A stretch of DNA of 64,000 nt, taken from Anaeramoeba flamelloides (lineage: Eukaryota > Metamonada > Anaeramoebidae). The DNA is taken from assembly GCA_027625915.1 (NCBI GenBank), contig JANTQA010000015.1, positions 9,267,001 to 9,331,000 on the forward strand, read 5' to 3'. The notes under the pieces are model-generated. The model was given only the letters and a program-made list of their open reading frames with translations, ran no database searches and was not told where the DNA came from. This document shows, piece by piece, positions 22,131 to 34,800 of this stretch. Position 1 is the stretch's first letter; each line of letters starts with the position of its first letter. The translations under genes were made by a program, and so were the position numbers.

Positions 22131-22260
22131 ATATATTTTTTCGAAACATTTGAACTGTGGGTTATAAACTTGATACACCTTTGATTATAACATACTTTAA
22201 TGGTAGACTTCTGCGTGGTAAAAGGTAACCCCCCTAAGGGATGATATGTCATACAAACAA

Positions 22261-23027
22261 AATTAAAAATTACAAAAAGCACAAATTTGAATTCTCTTAA
22301 AACTTTGTTTCGTATGATTATATATTTTAATTTGAACTATCGTTTTCTTAATTTGATCCTTTTTTTGTCAATAAATGAGATGCCTTTGTTTAATTAAGAA
22401 TCGTGAAAGAAAGAAAATTTTTATAAGATTGCGAAAAATGAAAAAACTAGCAAATTTTTAATAAAATACAGATATATTAAAGGTGAATGTTTCATATGAA
22501 TTAGTTTTTTACTATATAAAAACAAATTATCAATTTTAGTTAATGTGAATAGGATATTTTCCCCACAGATTAAATATACATTATTTTTGGGTAGAGATTG
22601 TGTTTATTGGCTATTTTGTTTCTTTTCTATTTTTTCTTCTACTCGGAAATCCCATTTAGGTAGTCTGTAGAAATAGACCGATGAAGATACTAATTCAATT
22701 ACTTTTTAATTCCATTGGGTAATTAATTATTTGATATTAATTGCCAAGTGAAATTCGATGTTTTCATCAGAGTTAAATACCACTTTACATTAGAATGGTT
22801 ACGTAAGGTTGGAATAATTTTTTCTGAATACACCTCCAAATAATTTATTTTTTTTTTTCCAAAAAAATTAAGGCACAAATTTTTACACATATGGCGTTCA
22901 ATCTTTTTCCTCAAAATTTAAAATTCAATTATGGGTTGTATTTAAAATAAAATGATTTTTTAAATTAAATAAGAATTAAAATAAAAGGCAAATGAATGAA
23001 TAACAGGTTTTTTTGTTTGAAAGAGTA
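22261..23027. other. Gene-free stretch
   Basis: 3' flank of the NF-YB-like gene on the other strand. I see no feature beyond A/T runs. Confidence 0.4.
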
Positions 23028-24131
23028 TTAGTCTTGCCAAAAAAACTGAGTGGGGCAATTATCGCTGCTTTCTTCTTCTGAGATTTCCTTATTTTTTATT
23101 TTTTTCTTTTTCTTTTTCTTTTTTGATTTATGCGACTTTTTCTTTCTAGATCTTTTTTTAGACTTTTTCGATTTTTTCTTTTTTCTTTTCAATGCTTGAG
23201 CAAATTTTGAATTTAGATCAGTTTGGGAGATTTGGTTATTTAAAAGGTTTGACCCCCCCTGTGTTTTTTCTGTAATAGCTGTTGTTGAAAAGGGTACCTG
23301 GCTTTGTGAAGTTGTTGGGTCTTGGTTGTAATTCAATTGATTGCTTATTTGTGAAGCTTGGTTTCCAGAAGGAGAAGGTGTGAAACCAAACGGTAGAGGG
23401 ATATTAAAAAGCTGGCCATGGGGCATACTAAAATCTGGTACAAAATAAATGCCCCTATTCCTTAAGTTTCTCAAATTCTTATTATAACTATTTGGTGTAT
23501 TGACTAATTGATTAGTTTGGGATCTTTTAGGTGTGGAGAATTCTGTTTGGCCGCTTTCCCCTTTCTCCTTTTCTTTCTTCTTTTTTTTATTTTTCCTTTT
23601 CCTCTTTGTCGTTTCTTTTTCTTTCTCTTTCTCTTTCCGTCTTTTTTGGTGCTTTCGTTTTCGTTTTTTTTCCTTTTCTTTTTTGATCTTATTTTTTTTG
23701 TTTGTTTTCTTTGTTCTGTTGCCAAATTTCTTGTTGGACACTTCAATTCCTCGAACTAAAATGCCAAGTGTTGAAGAGTTTAGCTGCTGTGAAAGATCAG
23801 TCGTCCTTGTTTCTTCATCTTCTTCGTCATCTTCGTCATCCCCGATTGTGTCCAGAGAAGGGTTTTGGTAAATTTCTAAGGTTTTGTAGAGATCGTCAAA
23901 GCCAAGGTTTCTGATCGCAGTCATAATATGATCACTATCCAACTGCTTTTTTTTTTGTTCAAATGTGACGTCAATTGCTTCAGATGCAATAAACATTAGA
24001 AATTCAGTTGCACATTCAACCATTAAGAGTTTTGATGTTTGAGAAATTGATCTTTTCCCAACTTTTTTATTCATAATTGAAGACATACACTTGGTTACAT
24101 TGTGTATGGGTAATTTTTCATGATCTTCCAT
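23028..24131 (-). CDS. NF-YB/HAP3-like histone-fold protein with long basic tail
   Basis: A 367-residue single-exon frame. Residues ~5-90 form a histone fold closest to NF-YB/HAP3, the CCAAT-box factor subunit that pairs with NF-YC. LPIHNVTKCMSSIM parallels LPIANVxRIMKKxL, ECATEFLMFIASEAIDV parallels ECVSEFISFITSEASDK, and KKKQLDSDHIMTAIRNLGFDDL parallels [20 protein letters not shown]. An acidic patch (DDEDDEEDEE) follows, then lysine/arginine-glutamate runs, a P/Q/N/S-rich middle that could activate transcription, and a poly-lysine stretch before the end TQFFWQD. The basic runs would also direct it to the nucleus. The tail is far longer than in animal NF-YB. Some NF-YB DNA-contact and NF-YA-contact residues differ, so a paralogous histone-fold role (NC2-beta or POLE3-like) is possible but fits less well. 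The start ATG directly precedes the fold. Confidence 0.85.
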   Translation of the reverse strand: MEDHEKLPIHNVTKCMSSIMNKKVGKRSISQTSKLLMVECATEFLMFIASEAIDVTFEQKKKQLDSDHIMTAIRNLGFDDLYKTLEIYQNPSLDTIGDDEDDEEDEETRTTDLSQQLNSSTLGILVRGIEVSNKKFGNRTKKTNKKNKIKKEKEKKRKRKHQKRRKEKEKEKETTKRKRKNKKKKKEKEKGESGQTEFSTPKRSQTNQLVNTPNSYNKNLRNLRNRGIYFVPDFSMPHGQLFNIPLPFGFTPSPSGNQASQISNQLNYNQDPTTSQSQVPFSTTAITEKTQGGSNLLNNQISQTDLNSKFAQALKRKKKKSKKSKKRSRKKKSHKSKKKKKKKKIKNKEISEEESSDNCPTQFFWQD

Positions 24132-24772
24132 AGGAAAAAAAAAGATTTTTGTGACTTTGGTTTGGGAAAAATAGAAAATTTGAAATGATCTTAGGATTGA
24201 TTAAAACATTAAAAAATGTTTTTTCATTTTGCATTTTTGGTGGATCATGTTAATCAATTCATTGGATTTTTTTTCTGTTTTTAAACTATTATTATCAGAT
24301 TTTTTAAGCACGAATTGTTTAACGTAAAGTTTAAACCTATTATTTTTAAAATAATTCCTTTGTCCTAAAAAATATTAATACTGTAATGAATTAAAAGTTC
24401 ACTAAAATTGAAGAGAGTTACTGCTGTTAATAGATCTTTCTTTTTTTCAAAGAACCTTCAATTGAGGAATTGTCAATTAGAAATTATCTTCCAATGAAAT
24501 TTAGTAGCAAATTCAAAAAAAACTATAAGCTAAATTTCAAAAATAGGGTCATCATTCGTATTTTCTAAATTATTGGTATGTGTGTTGTGTTAACCAAATA
24601 TTCTGAACCCAATATCTTTTAAAAGTCATTATTGAATATTTAATATCAAGAAACAATCTTCTTTTAATGAAAATTTCCCAAAGTTGAATTCATTTTTTTG
24701 CAATTTTTCTTTCAAAATGATTCCATATTTTTATTTTTATGTTGAATGAACAAGAACATTTTTGAAAACCGA
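24132..24772. other. 5' flank of the NF-YB-like gene
   Basis: Contains the presumed - strand promoter. No recognisable element seen. Confidence 0.35.
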
Positions 24773-24973
24773 TACAGTCAGTTTCACTTTTAAGGCACAA
24801 ACTTTCAACGAAATTTAAGGCACAAAAAAAATTCCAAATTAAGGCACAAAAATTCGGATTCTAGGAAAATAAATTGAGAAAAAAATATCCCCAAAAATTG
24901 TGCCTTAATTTGGAATTTTTTTGTGCCTTAAATTTCGTTGAAAGTTTGTGCCTTAAAAGTGAAACTGACTGTA
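24773..24973. mobile_element. TA-flanked palindromic MITE, copy 6
   Basis: Full-length with near-perfect arms (TACAGTCAG ... CTGACTGTA), among the least decayed copies, so probably one of the youngest. Confidence 0.88.
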
Positions 24974-25296
24974 ATATTCAAGAGATGAGATTAATTAGCA
25001 TTGGGGAAAGGGATTGTAAAATTCAAAGAAAGTAAAACACCCAAGAAGTGTTTGCTTCGAAAACAAGTATCAACCAAATTTTCTTTAATGAGTTACAATG
25101 GTTCCTTGAAAAGTGAAGAAATAGCAAAATCAAATAAGAACTTCTTTTCTCTTTCATTTGGAGACAATGTGATCGTATTCATTTTATCTTTGAGTTCTTT
25201 GTTGTACATTAAAAAAATTGGTTTTGTTTTCGTTTTCTTTTCTTTTTCTTTTTCTTTTTCTTTCTTTTGTTGAGATTCTTTTTATCTTGAAAAAGG

Positions 25297-25497
25297 TACA
25301 GTCAGTTTCACTTTTAAGGCACAAACTTTCAACGAAATTTAAGGCACAAAAAATTCTCAAATTAAGGCACAAAATTTGGAATTTTTTTTTTTACAATTTA
25401 TTTTTACTAGAATTTGAATTTTGTTCTTTAATTTGAGATTTTTTTTGTGCCTTAAATTTCGTTGATAGTTTGTGTCTTAAAAGTGAAACTGACTGTA
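25297..25497. mobile_element. TA-flanked palindromic MITE, copy 7
   Basis: Full-length, near-perfect arms and TA on both sides. Only 323 bp separates it from copy 6. The DNA between the two is less AT-rich than usual and holds a short open frame of no recognised family. Confidence 0.88.
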
Positions 25498-25989
25498 TCA
25501 AGGAAAGTTTGGGTTGATACCAAATGGGTGAATAGTAAAAATCTTATAACTCTGATGGAAAGTTGTTTCAAAAGGTTCTTGGAAGCAATGGTGAATCTTA
25601 AATGGATAATTTTAAGATGAAAAATCATTTCAAAAATAGGGTCAGATTTATATTTTTCTTAATGGGTTTCTTTTCTCTATTCTTTTATTAGAAATAATAA
25701 TTAAAACAGAAAAGGGTGTTTTAGACAGTTATTTTTTAGTTTTAAGTTCTGATTTTTCTGGGTTGAGTTTTGGTATTCACTAAATGAGAAACTACATTTT
25801 TTTTTCAATCAAAAATTTGCCCCTATTTTTGAAATTAAGCTTACTGAATCTTGAAATAGAAAAATGAAGTAAAATTTTGGCGATAATCAAAAACTAGTTT
25901 TCAAAGTTCTTTTCAGAAAAGAATTATTGTTTTAAAAAGAAGGATTAATTTTTAGCATTTTTGAAAAAGTTCAAATTTTTTTTATTTAT

Positions 25990-26035
25990 TATTCTGAAGG
26001 GAGAAAATTAGTTTCCTCTTACATCCATTAGGTTT
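25990..26035 (-). mobile_element. LINE 3'-end remnant
   Basis: On the - strand it reads GATGTAAGAGGAAACTAATT TTCTCCCTTC, matching the last codons and 3' end of the LINE at 19.4 kb (GCTGTAAGAGGAAACTAGTT). Confidence 0.55.
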
Positions 26036-26339
26036 TTTTTTTTACTTTTTGAAATCAATCAAAAATTTAATAAAAAATTGTTTTCATTTCCAAAATTAAA
26101 AAAAATCTCGGCACTTTACTGCACTTGTCGTTCGGTTTTTTTTAATTTGTGAAATAAACCGAAATTTTGATTTTTTTTATACTTTTTACCTTTTCCAAAT
26201 TTCTCTTTTTAAGTTGTTTGGGTTCCTCCTCTTTTTGTTTTTTTAGGTGCTTGGAGAGGTTCAAGGAATAAAAAATCATTATAAGAATTGGTGGACTTGG
26301 TAATGACTAACCTAACCAAACTTGTTAATGATCAGATCT

Positions 26340-26520
26340 AAAATGAATTGAGCTGGACTTATGCAACTGTAGAGAACTGAATCCAACGAATGCGATCTGA
26401 AGCCAACCAAAGTGAACTGAATTGGACTTTCCGTACAATCTGTCGAGTCGTTACCTGGACTGGGTTTTTGCTGTCGAGTCGGTATCTTGTACTGGGATTT
26501 TGCGAAAACAAGATTTGGGA
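26340..26520. repeat. GC-richer patch with a ~31-bp tandem duplication
   Basis: Distinctly richer in G+C than its surroundings. Two adjacent units, 26441-26471 and 26472-26503, both start TGTCGAGTCG and continue TAxCTxGxACTGGG to a TTTTGC end. No gene is evident. Origin is unknown. Confidence 0.6.
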
Positions 26521-26589
26521 AACTTGCAAAAAAAAAAATAAAAAAAAAAGCAACTCAAAAAAAAAAAAAAAAAAAAAAAGCAACTCAAT

Positions 26590-26930
26590 TCTGTAAAACC
26601 AAATCTTATTCTTAAAACCTTAGCACTTTATAGAATCAAACCATCTATAAAGTTTCTAAAAAACTTAATTAAGTAACCTATTTCATTTGATCTATAGTTG
26701 TTCAAATATTTAGAACTCTTTATTAAAACAAATTGAAAATATTGATCATTTTTTATGGGTCTATCCTTCCTATGAAAAAGATAGATTAATATTTCAAAAC
26801 AAATTAAAAAAAAAAAAAATCTTAATGAATTAATTTAAAACAAACAGTTTGAAACTATTTTTATTAAATAATAATCGTGAAATCTATGATTTTACGCTTA
26901 AATTTCTTTTTGGGAATTTAAGTAAAAGGG
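26590..26930 (+). mobile_element. Decayed LINE fragment
   Basis: Around 26729-26780 the + strand still translates IENIDHFLWVYPSYEKDR, matching IEDIDHFLWDWPFYGKNQ of the LINE at 19.2 kb. The flanks on both sides are too decayed to give an extended frame, so the outer limits are approximate. Confidence 0.55.
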
Positions 26931-26960
26931 TATCCAGAGTGTAATTTACACTTCTTCAAC

Positions 26961-27030
26961 AATAAAAAAAAAATAAACCGAAATTTTCTTTAATTTTTGG
27001 TTTATTTCTTATATTAAAAAAAAAACCTAG
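26961..27030. repeat. Short AT-rich hairpin repeat, second copy
   Basis: Resembles the inverse of 1310-1386: an A-run, AATAAACCGAAATTTT, its inverse, and an A-run ending CCTAG. It abuts the - strand LINE copy. Confidence 0.45.
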
Positions 27031-27038
27031 TTACTTTT

Positions 27039-27990
27039 CCTAATTTCTAAATTTTTGTTTAAAAATTTTAATAAAGAATAAAATTTTTCCGTATCATTAA
27101 CTAAAGATAAGATGAATAATGAGTCATTATTTTTAATAATATCAAAGAATATTATTCTTATTATTTTTGGCTATTTTGAATGAATTCTTTCATCCAAATT
27201 TTTCGATTTTTTTATAGAATAGGCAATTCCATAAAAAATGATCGATATCTTCATCTATTTCTAAGTTATGGTATTTATTACACAGATTGTAAGATTTTTT
27301 TTAAAATTTATTCCTATAGATATAAGAATATCTGTTTAAATAATTTGTAAAGTTTCATAATTTTAGAATTGAATTTTAACCATTCCATTTTAAATATTTT
27401 TTGTAGTTAGGTTTTTTTTTTGTTGTTATACTACATAATTTTTAAATATTCTTGACCTTTCCATCTATAACAATTTATTATCAAGTTTTCTCTGAATTAA
27501 CTTAGTTTTAATTTTAATAATTTTCAGGTGTCTATTTTACAATTAATATTTTCATTATCTATTTTTAATAAATTTTAACTTTTGGATATAGTTCCAAAAC
27601 CTAGAATTTCTTATTTCTTTTTGAGCTTATATCTTCTTATATATATACAGTCAGTTTCACTTTTAAGGCATAAACTTACAACGAAATTTAAGGTACAAAA
27701 AAAATCTCAAATTAAGGCACAAAATTCAAATTCTAGTAAAAATAAATTGTAAAAATTAAAATTCGAAATCTTGTGCCTTAATTTGAGATTTTTTTGTGCC
27801 TTAAATTTCGTTGAAAGTTTGTGCCTAAAAAGTGAAACTGACTGTATATATATATATATTGAAATTCTAAACATGTTATTTTTTCTTCAGTTTTATAGAT
27901 TGTAATAGGGTAATGTGTATTTATTTACAAGAATTTTATTTTAAAAAGTTTAAAATTTAAACAAATTTTTTATTTATTTCTAAAAAAAAA
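27039..27990 (-). mobile_element. LINE fragment split by a MITE
   Basis: The - strand matches the 18.7-19.45 kb LINE, including stretches equal to its IYKRRYKLKKK, YLNRYSY, DIDHFLWNC and SLLKFLNKNLEI parts. Here the zinc-knuckle cysteine (HFLWNC) is kept. Frameshifts and stops break the frame at several points. A palindromic MITE at 27646-27846 cuts the copy: LINE sequence resumes on its far side with CTATAAAACTGAAG. Confidence 0.75.
27646..27846. mobile_element. TA-flanked palindromic MITE, copy 8
   Basis: Full-length copy set in a TATATATA run, inserted within the - strand LINE fragment. Arms are near-perfect. Confidence 0.85.
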
Positions 27991-30900
27991 AATTATTTAT
28001 GAAAATTAAAATCTTATGGTTTGTTTTCAAAAAGTGCCAAAAACCCTCTTAAAATATATATATATAATTACAAAGTTAGAGAACTTCAGAGTTTTTTGGG
28101 TAGGATTATAATAAAAGTTAATGAAATAAATGGCTAATAGTCTTATGTTTAAATATGTGTAGTTTTACTGAATTTGTTAATTTTTGTTGGCTAAAGATAA
28201 TTTATAATATTTTTAAGCTATCTCTTACCTTTTTTAAAGTTTTTTTTGAAAATATTTTTCTTTTTCAAACTTATTTTCAAAATATTTTTTTCTTATTATT
28301 TTTTTTTTTTAATGGTTTTTCTATGAGTATGCAATCCTGAAAAATTATTCTATAATTTTATAAAATATTCTTAATTTTTTATCAATTTCGGATATTTTTC
28401 GTAAAATTATCACAATGATATCGTCTAAAAATATTTAACCCATTTTTTTTTTTTTTTGATATATTTTTTTGTCAGATAAAAAATTACTCAAAAATTGAAT
28501 TATTATCAGGAAACTAAAAATTGTCATTTAATGATTTTGTATATTTAAATACTTTTTTGATTAGATTATAAAGTTCTTCCTTTCTTTATTAAAACTATAG
28601 ATATATTCTTTATTTTTCTAAGACAATTGATTGATTTTCTTGAAAATTTTTTATATTTACATTATTCTCTTTAATAAAACAATTTTTTTTTTGGAAACAA
28701 CAAGATTTTTTGGTGGGAAATTTATTAATTTTCAAATTTGTTTCAAATTTCAAAATTGGTTAAATTCTCAATTTTTTTCAAAATATTCAAAAATATTGAA
28801 ATATATTGACTCTAAGTTATAACCAAAAAAAGTGGGGCAAATTTATTTTCAAATATATTTATTAAACTCAATCTTCAAAAAAGTATTTAAATATACAAAT
28901 TCCTTAACTGACCATTTTTAGTTTCCTGATAATAATTCAATTTATTTCTTAGTATTGTGTAACCTAAAGAAAAGATATTTAATTTTTTAATCTCGATTTT
29001 ATCTGATATTTTTTATAGTTGAAAAATGGTGTTTATTATTTTATTTTTGATTCAAACAATCAAATTCATAACTGGTTTAATCTCAACAAATTTTCCAATA
29101 AGATTTGAAAACATATGATTGTGTTTGCTTGTTTATAAAATAAATTGTACCCTTTCGGCAATATCAGTTTTTTATCAAAATTGGTCATACACTGTTTTCT
29201 CGAAAAAAAGTGCTATTTTTTTTTTCCCTTTTTGGAAATATTTCATCAAATATATCTTTTAATAAATACCTTATACATTGATTCAATCACTATTAATATT
29301 TAACTTAATTTAGTATTGTTAATTAACGAATAACCCCACCAACAAATATTATTTTTTAATAAATGTAATAAAAAAAATGCCCCTCTTTTTTGGAAACACC
29401 TTGGGTATTTTTAAATGATTTTAAGGATATTCTAGGATATTTTGGGATATTTTAGGAAATTTTGGGTGATTTGGCGAGGTTTTTGAAAAAAAATAAGTAA
29501 AAAGACCATCTGGCTTTTGTAACACATTATAAGGAGTAAAAAATTTCCACTTAACTTTGGTAGTAAAAATTGTATTTATAGAAATATTTAAAAATATTTC
29601 GTATTGATCATTTCAGTGTTTAACATTTTCGACAATACAAGTAATAAACTACCACTGATCACAAAATAATCTTTTTTATCCCTACATACATAACCATTAT
29701 AAACTATTAAAACCTTTCGTATATTGAAAATAATCAAGAAAGTCTTGAAAAATATACAATTTAATCAATTTTGTTTAATAATATTATACCCGTTTGGCTT
29801 AAATATGATTTTTTAATTCAATTTTGAACAATTAAAAAAAAATTATTTCTTATTGAATGATAATAACTGAAATTTCTAAATAGTTTGTAATCATTTTTGG
29901 AAATTTTTTATTATTTATTAATTCCAAATTCAATATTGTTAGTATTCCAACTTGGGAAGTATGGTTGCTTGTGTTTTTTTTTTTTATTTATTATTTAATT
30001 TATTTTATTTTTATAATAATACAATGTCCATATAATTATAACATCAGGAATTAATAATTTCTTAAAATTCTATTATTTATTTTTTTTTAAAACCTAAATA
30101 ATTTATTATTTCTGCTAAAAATAGTATTAATAGATGTATCACAAAAATCTGTTACTATAAGATTTTAGGTATGTGGTCTGAAAATTTTCATGAAGAAAAA
30201 TGTTAATTTAAAAAAAAATTATTATTATCGTTTCCTTATACTATATTTTCCTAGGATATATATATGGAATAATTCAATAAGATATTATTTATTCTAATAT
30301 TTTTATCATATTATTAATATACTGAAAATATAACTTAACTATATTTTAAATTTTTTAACTGATTTGAAAAAAAAAATTAAAAAAAATATTTTCTTGATCA
30401 TCCAATCATAATTCCATTAATAAAATAATATTACTAATTCACTATTTTGATTATTATAAGCGCATAAAAGATGCCTGATATTTTTAAATGTATAAAATAT
30501 AAAATTAAAAACTAAGAAAAATTAATAATAATTTTATAGAATCAATAAATACACTTTAAAAAAAATACACCCTCTAACTATTTTAGTATTTATTGGTATT
30601 TTCTTATACCCATTTTTTCTTCAACTTTCTTTAATAAAAAAAAAAACTGATCAAAAGAAGAAAAAGTATCAAAAAAAAAAAAAAAATAAATGACAAAATC
30701 AAATGAAATGGAAAGTAGGAAAAGGAGATAGAAAACAAAAAAAAAAAAAAAAGAAAAGAAAAAAAAAGAACAAGAAAAACAAAAATTTGTATAAAAAAAG
30801 TATTAAAAAATAAGAAAAAGAAAAAGAAAATAAAAAAAAGAAAAAGGAAAATTTAAGAAAATTTAATAAAAATTTGAAAGAAATTCAAAAAAATGAATTT

Positions 30901-31821
30901 GATCTCAAAAATTTGAAAATTTTTTTCTATAAGAATATAGGATAAAACCTACAATAACCATTTTCAATTTCATTATCAAGTGAGATAATAAATTTAAAAA
31001 ATAGTTTAGCTTAAAAATTGAGGATTCCATTTTTTATAAAATTGACGAAATTGTTAATAAAAAGTTAAGATATCGGGATAATTCAATATTGTAAAGCTAA
31101 AAGAAAAAAAAAAATTATATAATAATATAATTAAAATCTTCATAAAAACAAATATCTAAAAATTTAAAAATTCTTTATTTATAAGTAATTTTTTTATCTA
31201 AACAAAAAAAAAAATTGGTTGTTAAAAACGAAAAACAGCTTATTTAGTTTTTCTTATTTTTTAAAAATACAGTCCCAAAGAAAAAAAATATTTCGATTGG
31301 GGGGCAAAGGCAATAAAAAATAAAAACATCCATATTATCACACCAAATTGATGTTTTATTAAAGGGTTTGGTAACAAAACAAAAAGATCAGATTATCATC
31401 TATGTTTGAAATTAAATTTTTCGATTAAAATAATAATGTATCACCTTTTGTCAACGAAAGAGAAAAGGTGCACCAAATTTATGTTTATAACGATCGTTGA
31501 TTGATATCATTATAATGAAATTTAACGTATATTATCGAGTAAAACAAAATAAATGCAAGAAAATATTCTTGATAACAATTAGATCAATCATAAAAAGGGT
31601 GATAATACTTTTTACCGTTACATTATTCCAAGTGTATACAGATTTTTTTCAATGGCAATATATATATATATATATATTAATGAAAGTAACTTTTTGAAAA
31701 TTAGAGTTATTCAACCAAATGAAATATTAAAAAAAAAAAAGAATTTATTCTCCAAAATATTGTTCAACTTGAATGTTTTGGTTAATTTTGCTTTTTTTTT
31801 TGTTGATAGTAAACAAAAACC
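27991..31821. other. Long gene-free AT-rich region
   Basis: Nearly 4 kb without a supported gene. It holds T-run-rich sequence, an A/G-rich (mainly A) block on the + strand at about 30640-30900, and a short TA microsatellite near 31660. I find no inverted-repeat element or RNA gene in it. Confidence 0.4.
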
Positions 31822-34800
31822 TTAATCTACAAACCACCGATCATATAAATTTGGAATAAATGTTTGTTCCAAAATTTTTGGTTCTATTTGATCGATTTGA
31901 AAATTTGAGTTTTTTTGTTGGTTTAAATCTAAAGATTGTTCATCAACAAATTTCATAAAATTATTATAAGATGTTTTTGAATTAAGAATTGATTCTTGTT
32001 CTATATTCGTCTCCTTTTCTTCCTTTTGTTTTCCCAACATTTCCTTGCCCTTTTCTTTTTCCTTTTCCTTTTCCTTCTCCTTCTCCTTCTCTTTCGCCTT
32101 TTCTTTCTGTTTTTCCTTCTCTGTATTGGTGGTGTTATCATAAATTTTTTCATTATAATTTAAGTTTAAATTATGATTATTTTGATTTTCTTTTCCCGTG
32201 TTTTCACTTTTTATATTAAAAAAATCTTCTTGGTTTCTATCAAGAGGGTTTTGTTGTGATGGGAAATTAATTTTGTTTAATCCATAATAAAGATTCCAAA
32301 AGTTGGATGTGTTTGCCGATGTGGGTGTGGATTTAGTGTTCTTCGTAAACATGGATGTTGAGATAATGGCTGGTGTTTGTGTAGATTTATACATGATTTT
32401 TGAATCAAATGATGTATTGGCGCTAATTGGGTTGGCTTGTTTTTGTTCAGTTTTGAGAATTTTCTTTGGACTTTCTTTTTCCTTTTGAATTTTTTTTTTA
32501 TTGATCCTGTGCTCTTTAGTTTTTTTTTCATTTTCATTTTCATGATTTCCATATGATTTCAACCAATCTAAATTAGATTATTTTATTTTGGACCGTATGT
32601 ATTCGAGAAATAACATTATTAAAATTTGGACGAAAAAAAAAAAAATTATGCAAAAAATGAATCAATGAATAAAACGGACATATGTGAGAATGAAGTAATG
32701 AATGAATGAATGAATAAATAAATAAATAAATAAATCAATCAATCAATAAATAAATAAATAAATAAATAATAGCAAATAAATAAAAATAAATAAAAATAAA
32801 TAAAAAAAAAAAAAAAAAACATCAATAAACAAAAATATATAAATATTAAAATGAAGAAAAAATATCAAAAGAATTTCTTACAATCTGAATTCCCTATTTC
32901 TGGGAAAGAAATCGTCAATGTCGGATGATTTTGATTTTGTTGTATTGACAATAAAATTTGGGGTGTGTTATCCGAGTTGTTTATAGTTTGCAATTGCTGT
33001 TTTTCATCTATAAACATCTTTAATTCTTTTAGATCGTTAATTGATTGTGCGCGAGAAGTTAAAAGGTTTTTTTTTTGATTTTTATGCATTGGAATTTTTT
33101 TATAATTTATTGGGGATTTAATAATTTTGATTTTATTTTGATTTTTCATTTTTTTGTTTATTTTTCTGGTTTTTTTATTGTTGCCATGTTTATTGGTTGT
33201 AGATTGTTTAGTTTTTTTTCTCTGTTTGTTTTTGACTCTGATTTTGTTTTTAGAATTAAAATTTTTATGTTTTTCATTTTTTATTTTAAAACTAATCTTC
33301 TGTAATAAATTTGAATTGGAATTTGATTGAGTTTTTTTTTTCCTCAAATAATTCGAATATTTTTTTTGTTTATTTTTCTCTTTTTGTCTTAAACAAGTTT
33401 GTTCAGAATTGTTAATTTTTCGAAACGATTTATTTTTTCTTTTTTTTTTGTTTGATTTTAATTTATGTCTTTTATATCTCTGCTTTTTATTTTCTTTATA
33501 AATATTAGTTGTTTTTTTTTTTTTTAATGTTTCTTCTTCTTGTTGTTGTTCGTCTTCTTCTTCTGGTTGTTGTTGCTGCTGCTGTTGATCAATAACGTTG
33601 TCAGAATTATTATTGAAATTGTTCTTTTTTGAACCGGCTTTGAGATTATTATTGATTACATTATTTTTGTTTATGTTTCTTTTGTGAATTACAATTTCAC
33701 AAATATATTTTTCTTTCTTGGGATCGATTTTGTCAAAGATGTTTTTAAAAATTTCAATGTGTTTTAATTCTTTTGTTTTATTATTTTTTCCAAGATTTGG
33801 GTTGGTTTTAGACATTCTCAACAGTAATTTTTCGGCCAATTGCTTCCCTTGTAAACGTAAGTCACGCCTTTTTTTTCTGAGCTCCACAAGTTTTGTGTTG
33901 TAGTCCTTTAAATACGGCAAGATCTGTGCTAGGTTTTTTTGGAAAAATAATTGCCCTTTCTGTTCTTTGACAAATCCAAGCCCTTTGAAAATGGAGAGAA
34001 CAACAGAAATCCTTTGTTTGTTAAAGCCAGTTCTTTGAGAAATCGTCTCTCTTGTGTTTGATCCTGATTAGGTTTTTTTTTTTGAAAATAAATGAAAAAT
34101 TGAAACAAAAAAATTGGAAAATCAGAAAATTGTGAGAGTAAAAAAGAAAAAAAAGTTATGGTTATTTTTTTAGATACAGTCCAAGGACTTTTTAACGCAC
34201 ACCATAAGTTCATCTGTAAGGTACAAAATAATCAAAATAAGGCATAAAAAAAAACTTTTAATTCACAACTTTTTTTTTTTTTTTCAACCAAATTTTCATA
34301 ATCTTTGAAAAAAATTGTCTGCCTGATATTCGAAAATTGTGTATGAAAAAAAAAATTTTTTTTTGTGTCTTGTTCGATTAATTCGGGTGTTCGTTACAAA
34401 ACACACAGAATGTGTTTGTACCAAAAATAAGAGAACCGAAAAGTCGAAGAAATGACAAACCGTTTCTTAATTTGTTGAAAGTTAAATAACTGGTCATTCC
34501 AATTGCTTTTGACTTTCTTGCCTTGCTATACAGTGAATAATTTTTGTTGTTTTGTGTAAAAATGGTTTTCAATTCCTTTGTCCATATTTTTAAGAAGTGC
34601 TGTTTCCAATAGGGGCTCGACTGGAACTTGTTTTTTGTGTTTTCTGATGAGTTATTTGCAAAAATTAGAATTTCATTTTGGATATAAATCTGTTCAATTC
34701 GCGCCAACCAACGATCCAAGAATTGCTGTGTGATCCCTAAGTGATCAAAGAGCTTTGATTGTACAAAGGAGTTGTGTATTGTTGCCAAAGAAAAGACTTG

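Larger units (their letters stand above)
20880..22260 (+). repeat. Dispersed repeat carrying two nested MITEs
   Basis: Aligns with 37625-38420 along its whole length except for two extra segments, 21351-21749 and 21932-22130, which are MITEs of different families. Removing them leaves ~780 bp, close to the ~795 bp of the other copy. Shared blocks include TAGATTTGTGTAAATCAAAG, ACTAATAATCACGATTA, TACATTTCG, TTGATGAGATCAAC and CATACTTT. Confidence 0.75.

Noticed and set aside
25001-25273. 90-codon open frame between two MITEs
   Set aside because: No ATG at its start and a T-run-derived FSFSF tail. The segment is interesting but the frame is not supported as a gene.
30640-30900. A-rich block as a lysine-rich exon on the + strand
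   Set aside because: Stops interrupt every frame and no splice sites frame it.
34196-34255. Relic of the palindromic MITE inside intron 1 of the winged-helix-like gene
   Set aside because: Only a few words (AAGGTACAAAA, AAGGCATAAA) match, with no second arm or termini.
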